Under the pieces are notes generated by a model, which saw nothing but the letters and a program-made list of their open reading frames with translations, was not told the origin of the DNA and did no database searches. Shown here piece by piece: positions 58,909-64,000 of a stretch of 64,000 bases of DNA. Every line of letters starts with the position of its first letter. Position 1 is the stretch's first letter. The position numbers were made by a program, and so were the translations under genes. The stretch is from Piromyces finnis (lineage: Eukaryota > Neocallimastigomycota > Neocallimastigomycetes > Neocallimastigales > Neocallimastigaceae), in assembly GCA_002104945.1 (NCBI GenBank), contig MCFH01000005.1, positions 186,001 through 250,000 of the forward strand, written 5' to 3'.

Positions 58909-59585
58909 ATTGTCCAACATTTAGAGATATCCGTATTAAACATTATGATTCCATAGTCCAGCTACTAAATTTTTTCAGTCAACGTAATTCCAACAGTCCT
59001 ATCAATAATAATGAAAATGTTAATATCAGTAGAGATAGCAATAACATTAATAGTAATAGTAACAATAGTAGTAATAACAATAGTAATAGTAACAATAGTA
59101 ATAATAACAATGGTAGTAATAGTAATATTAGAAATAGTACTAATAACAATAGTAGTAATAGAAATAATAATATTAGTAATGATAACAATAGTGATGATAA
59201 TAATTCTAATTTAGATAGTAATTTAGTTAATGATAGTAATAGTTCTAATAATCCGGTGAATATTAATGTGTATGATTATTTTAGTGTGTGCAGTAAAATA
59301 TTTAAATTCCTTCTTGGGGGAAGAAGTTTTAACAATATTAATTACAATTCAAGGGAATGGAAAGAACTTTGTAAGCGTCAGATTCAATCTGGCACTAATG
59401 AAGGAACACCATTTTTGACGGTAACAGCGGAACTTCTAACCAAAATCATGCCTTTTAATATTGGCCAGCAATGGTCAATGTTCAAAAGGTTTGAAACAAC
59501 ATCCAAGAGCGTCAATGCTGAAGAAACTGTAAGACAGGCCAGGAGGGCCAGCGCAACCAATGGAGATCATAATTTTGTTCCATGA
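58909..59585 (+). pseudogene. frame-shifted C-terminal remainder of the LINE polyprotein
   Basis: It starts in the other frame with LLDCPTFRDIRIKHYDS, which continues the previous reading frame in the 53127 fragment. Then comes a long Asn/Ser/Ile-rich linker of AAT/AGT/AAC codons and the conserved block VCSKIFKFLLGGRSF, SREWKELCKRQIQS, ending NGDHNFVP. It is separated from the main frame only by the 8-bp duplication. Confidence 0.85.
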
Positions 59586-59632
59586 CAAAATTTTGATCTT
59601 TGGCTCGGTGTCATTGGAAGTCAAATACAATT

Positions 59633-59650
59633 ATTATACTTTAGTATAAT
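59633..59650 (+). other. LINE 3' UTR stem-loop
   Basis: A perfect 7-bp inverted repeat, ATTATAC-TTTA-GTATAAT. The same hairpin is at 53329-53346. In the 53952-53969 copy the right arm is GTATGAT, which still pairs through one G-U. Confidence 0.7.
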
Positions 59651-59737
59651 AGTGGCTTTCTTATTTTAGTTAAAATTACTAGAATTAAATTTGAATAATA
59701 CTTTAGTTTAAGTGGTAGTTTAGCAAATTATAATTTT

Positions 59738-59890
59738 AATGATTCAATGAATATTAACATTTAATTTCCTTTATGAGGATAAAGTTTTAATGATAATAAT
59801 AATTTAAGAGAATGGAAATATCTTTGCAAGTGTCAAGTTAGATCGGACACTTAGGAAGAATCTATGTTTTTAATAGGCATTATATATGGA
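59738..59890 (+). mobile_element. decayed relic of a related LINE C-terminal region
   Basis: Diverged similarity to 59300-59430: AATTTCCTTTATGAGGATAAAG corresponds to AAATTCCTTCTTGGGGGAAG, and AAGAGAATGGAAATATCTTTG to AAGGGAATGGAAAGAACTTTG. Many changes are toward A/T and stops interrupt the frame. Confidence 0.6.
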
Positions 59891-61295
59891 ACATCTAAAA
59901 AAAAAAACAACATAAATTCAAAAATTAAAATAAATAAAGCTAATTATTATTTTATTTATCATTTTAATTATTTAATATAAATTCAGTGTTTATTTTTATT
60001 TTTTCTTTTGATAAATTTTCACTTAAAAAAAATATAATGAAAAGATTGTTCAGAAAGCTTATTTTAAATATTACATATTTTAATAAAGGTTTTTTAGTAA
60101 ATTTATTAATTTTAATATATTTAAAATTTAAAAATTATTATAATTAATTATTATACAATATAAATATTATTCATAATATTATAAATATAACAGAATAATG
60201 AATAATTTATTATGAGTTTAATTTGATTATTATGGCTTAACAATAAATAATCTCTATTGCTTAAATATAATTTTATTTTTAATTTTAAAATCTTTAAAAT
60301 AGAATGGCTTGAATTTTAAATAATTCAATACTATTTTTTTTTTTTTAAAAAAGTAATATTCTTACAGCAAATGAAAATCGAGGAATTTTATGAAAAAATA
60401 CCAATAAAATTATATTAATTAACTTTTAATGATTCTAAATTTTTGAAATTTATGGAATTTGATTTTAACAAATAATAATAAAATAAGCATTTAGAATATG
60501 TTATATATAAAGAGTTAATATACCACTTTTTTAATTTTTATACATAAATATCCATCCTTTTCTTTTTTTTCATATTTATTACTAAATATATGAAAATATA
60601 ATTAAGTATTTTTTTTTTTTTTTTTTGAGTTCTGTCAGTGTATGTATTAAGTTTTAATAGTTAATTTTTTATATAAAACCGAAAATAATGTTAAATTATA
60701 TAAATATATATATTTTTTTTATTAATTATTAAATATAGAAAAATTTAAAAGAAGCTATTTTTTTAATATTCTATTAAAGATTATAGTTTTAATAATAATA
60801 ATAGTAAATTTTAAAATTATAATTTTGTTAGTATTATTTTGTATATTAATAATTTTGAAATGATAAATTATTATATTTAAATGTCTAATATTGTTTATTC
60901 TTTCATTTTATTGAATTTTCTTTGAACTAAATATATAATAAAAATCCTTTTAAAAGAATGAAACGTATTTAATTTTAATATAGTTTTTTAATATTTGGTC
61001 ATTTGACAAATTATTATTATTATTTTTTTTATTTTCAATTAAAAGGAAAATCACTTAATTATGTATGAAAAAAAAATTAAAGTAAATAAATATATTAAAT
61101 TGTAATAAAAAAATAGTTTATTAATTTATATATAATTGAATGATATATAAATGCTTTAAAAACTATAATTGAAATTGAAAATTCTATTTTAAAAAAAGTA
61201 ATAAATAAATAATAATAAAAGTATAAAAATCATATATCGTGATATTATAAATTTCCCTCGAATTTTTCAAAAAAAAAAAGAAAAAATAAAATAAA
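59891..61295. other. AT-rich intergenic region upstream of the kinase gene
   Basis: About 1.4 kb of low-complexity A/T sequence with poly(T) runs near 60334 and 60609. No gene recognised. The kinase promoter should lie at its right end. Confidence 0.6.
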
Positions 61296-63751
61296 ATGTT
61301 TCATAAAAATACTCAATTAGAAAGCAAATTCAAAGAATTAGAAACTAATGCCTTTTCTATAAATTTTGAAGAAAAGAAGAGTAAAAATGAAATGATGAAT
61401 AATTTAACCTTTATACCTAGAACAAAAAGTTGGTTATTGCAACAATTTAACAATAATATTATATCAAATAATAAAACCCCTGTAAAATCTGTGGAAAAAC
61501 TTAATTTCTCACAAAATATTAATAATAAAACTTTCAATAATAAAGAAATTTTAAAGAAAAAAACATTAAAAAGTAATGAAAATATTACTATAAATGAAAA
61601 CATATTAAAAACTTCAAAAGATTTAGTTAAGTCTAATGAAACCGATGCGACAATTCAAAATATTGGTCAAAAAGATATAACAGAACCTCGTATGATAATA
61701 CTTTCTACTAATGAAGAGTATTTTTCTAAAAGTAATTCGAATGAAACAAATCTTCTAAATTCTACTGATATTTCAATATATCCTAACTTGAGTGTAAGAT
61801 GTGCAAGTGATACAAATCTTAATTTTATTCCAAAAAATAATAAAAATTTAAGTAATAAATTTGGCTCAGTAAAGGATTTAAGTTTAGGGGAGGACTTTGA
61901 ACCGAAAAGTGATATTAAAGACGAAATAAAAGTTGAAAATAAAGTATTTTTAAACAAAGATATTCCTACTTTTCAATCTAAAAATCATCATTCAGTATTA
62001 AACCATATTTCTTCATCACTTGCAATAATTAATGAAAATGAAGAAAGTTTTGAAAATGACAATGCTAATAAATATAGGAAAAATAAACATATTTTAAAAA
62101 CGAGTTCAATTCAAAACTTAAAAATAGAGAATGAAGATAATCCAAAAGATGTTTCATGCCATCTTTCCAACTTATCGGATGATAAATTCTTTTGTAGTTT
62201 CAAAAGTCAACAATTAATTAATTCTAATGAAAAAGTATTTAGACGATGTTATAGTTCTAGTTCAATGAAAACTAGTCATTCTGAGGTTGGTCCTAGTGAC
62301 TTTGAAAAAATTAAACTTTTAGGTCGTGGTGACGTTGGAAAAGTTTATTTAGTGGTAAAAGAATATTATAATTTTATATATATTAAGAATAATATAATTT
62401 TAAAATTTATTTATTAAACCTATTTTATCATATTACTTAAAAATAATAATTATTTTTTATTCATTACTATTTCTCGTTAATTTAAAAAAGAGAAAAAAAG
62501 GTACAGATTCATATTATGCATTAAAAGGTAATATTTTAAAATTTATAAAATTTATTTTTATTTCTATATTAATTATATTATTATTATAATTATTACCATG
62601 CTATTATTTTTTTTTATCTTTAGTGTTATCAAAAAATGAAATGATAAAAAGAAATAAAGTCAAAAGAGCTTTAACTGAACAAGAAATTTTAGCAAGCGCC
62701 AATCACCCATTTATTATAACGTTGTATCATAGTTTTCAAAGTAAAAATAATATATACTTTTGTATGGAATTTTGTGCAGGAGGTGAATTTTTTAGAGCCC
62801 TTCAAACTCATAAAGGTAAGTGCCTTTCAGAGAATGCAGCTAAATTCTATGCTGCGGAAGTCACTTGTGCTTTAGAATATCTTCATTTACTTGGGTATAT
62901 TTATCGTGATCTTAAACCTGAAAATATATTATTACATGCAAGTGGTCATATAATGCTTACAGATTTTGATTTATCAAAACTCTCCTTTTCACCAGGAAAT
63001 CCTACAATTAAAAGAGCATCACATTTTTTCAATAGTGGTTCTCCAAAATCTCAAACTATTATTGATACTAAATCATGCACTGCCAATATTAGAACAAATT
63101 CTTTTGTTGGTACTGAGGAGTATATTGCACCAGAGGTAATTAAAGGTGATGGTCACACCAGTATGGTTGACTGGTGGACCCTAGGTATTTTAATTTACGA
63201 GATGATCTATAGTACAACTCCTTTTAAAGGAATTACTCGTAATGAAACTTTTAATAATATTCTTAATAAAGATGTTCAATTTCCTGAAACTAACCGGTAC
63301 TCTAAAATTTCTAGTCATGCAAAAAATCTCATGAAAAAATTATTGATTAAAGATGAATATAAACGACTTGGTGTAAAATCAGGTGCCTCAGATATTAAAT
63401 CACATAGTTTTTTTAAAGGTATTAATTGGGCACTTTTACGTAATATTAAACCACCAATTATTCCAAATATAAAAACATCATTTGATACTAGTAATTTCCG
63501 TAATATTACTGAAAATATTTCCTTTGATATAGAAAATGATAAATCATTAAGTGAAACGACTTTTGATGATCCATTTAAAGATTTTAATTCAGGTAAATAT
63601 TTTTATAAATAATACTCTTGTTAATATATAATTATTTAACCTAAATCCATGTTATTAATTAAATTATTATTTATTTTTATTTTTCTTTAAAAAAAATATA
63701 TAACTTTTTATTACATAATTTTTAGTTACTCTTCATTATGATAATAATTAA
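61296..63751 (+). CDS. AGC serine/threonine kinase, Fpk1/Nrc-2 (flippase kinase) type
   Basis: Four exons (61296-62354, 62491-62527, 62624-63592 and 63726-63751) sum to 2091 nt and 696 aa. The N-terminal 335 residues are Asn/Ser/Lys-rich, probably regulatory. Kinase domain: [13 protein letters not shown] (Gly loop), YYALKVLSK with K365, [12 protein letters not shown] (hinge), [12 protein letters not shown] with D461, and TDFDLSKLS, where DFD replaces DFG as in Fpk1/Nrc-2 and plant AGCVIII kinases. An insertion with a Ser-rich segment precedes [25 protein letters not shown], the RLG region and a terminal [14 protein letters not shown] hydrophobic-type tail follow. The tail depends on the 26-nt last exon. 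In yeast these kinases activate phospholipid flippases; that role here is inferred. Confidence 0.9.
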
Positions 63752-64000
63752 AAAAAAAAATAAAAAAAAATAAATAGAGTATCAGATGAATTAACTTAGA
63801 GTTTTTATTGAATATAAATATACCTATTGAGAAATAACAAAAATAGATGAAATAACTTTACAGTTTTTATTGAATATAAATATACCTATTGAGAAATAAC
63901 AACAATCAATATTATTTATTAAAAATGCTAGTCATTTTATTATAGTAGTCATTACTCAACATATAAAATAAATATAATAATAATATTATTAATATTATTA
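63752..64000. other. 3' flank of the kinase gene to the window edge
   Basis: AT-rich, with a 62-bp tandem duplication listed separately and an (ATA/ATT) stretch at the very end. No gene. Confidence 0.6.
63784..63906 (+). repeat. approximately 62-bp tandem duplication
   Basis: AGATGAATTAACTTAGAGTT at 63784 recurs as AGATGAAATAACTTTACAGT at 63845. It is followed in both copies by the same TTTATTGAATATAAATATAC and GAAATAAC. There are a few substitutions and a one-base indel. Confidence 0.9.

Larger units (their letters stand above)
55027..59685 (+). mobile_element. nearly full-length LINE (non-LTR) retrotransposon
   Basis: It contains one long endonuclease/RT reading frame (55027-58908), a frame-shifted C-terminal remainder to 59585, and a 3' UTR with the stem-loop at 59633-59650. 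The 3' end is incomplete: similarity to the poly(A)-tailed copy stops near 59685, before the AATAAAG/poly(A) end. The clade cannot be fixed by eye; the APE-RT-CCHC layout fits L1/Tad-like elements. The 5' limit is unknown. Confidence 0.88.

Overview
The window looks like nuclear DNA from a zoosporic, plant-polymer-degrading fungus, most probably an anaerobic gut fungus (Neocallimastigomycota; this is inference). The grounds are extreme AT richness, genes cut by many short GT..AG introns, abundant trinucleotide and homopolymer tracts, a secreted GH26 glycoside hydrolase, two flagellum-associated genes (CFAP206 and OSCP1), a fungal TOK-type potassium channel and a non-LTR retrotransposon. No rRNA, tRNA, CRISPR array or bacterial-style operon was seen.

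Layout. 1-600: possible 3' end of an unidentified gene entering from the left edge. 2364-4699 (+): TOK1-like two-pore K+ channel, six exons, 571 aa. 5611-15447 (-): two tandem paralogues of a large receptor-like protein (signal peptide, parallel beta-helix, EGF-like module, 7TM domain resembling class C GPCRs). About 15.98-16.14 kb: a higher-GC island that may be a decayed FLYWCH zinc-finger/transposase fragment. 16242-17412 (-): Ubc6-type tail-anchored E2, seven exons, 225 aa. 17727-21112 (+): CFAP206. 21269-24224 (-): neurochondrin-like protein. 24417-29128 (+): RECQL4-like helicase. 29559-30844 (-): divergent ADP/ATP-carrier-like protein. 31595-34432 (-): 920-aa ankyrin-repeat protein. 34749-36293 (+): CBM35-GH26 enzyme. 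36885-43338 (+): M16 insulysin/Ste23-like peptidase with a large inserted segment. 43627-48009 (+): OSCP1-like protein. 49618-52698 (+): secreted protein of 95 nine-residue repeats between two matching six-cysteine modules. 53.1-54.3 kb: LINE fragments, including a LINE inserted into a LINE. 55027-59685 (+): nearly complete LINE. 61296-63751 (+): AGC kinase of the Fpk1/Nrc-2 type.

Working together. Genes are monocistronic, so neighbours need not share a pathway. Themes are still visible: flagellar function (CFAP206, OSCP1), the cell surface and environment (two beta-helix 7TM receptors, GH26, the repeat protein), membrane and ion physiology (TOK channel, flippase-kinase homologue, ADP/ATP-type carrier, Ubc6 for ER protein degradation) and genome maintenance (RECQL4). 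The most unusual items are the 95-unit repeat protein with paired Cys6 ends, the tandem beta-helix/EGF/7TM receptors, the M16 peptidase insertion, the carrier with an altered nucleotide-carrier signature, and the LINE cluster with a clean target-site duplication and a conserved 3' stem-loop.

Exon joins were worked out by hand from splice sites, reading phase and remembered family sequences. For the K+ channel, Ubc6, carrier, ankyrin and kinase genes the exon lengths add up to whole codons. The longer multi-exon genes are given as spans with only some introns resolved.
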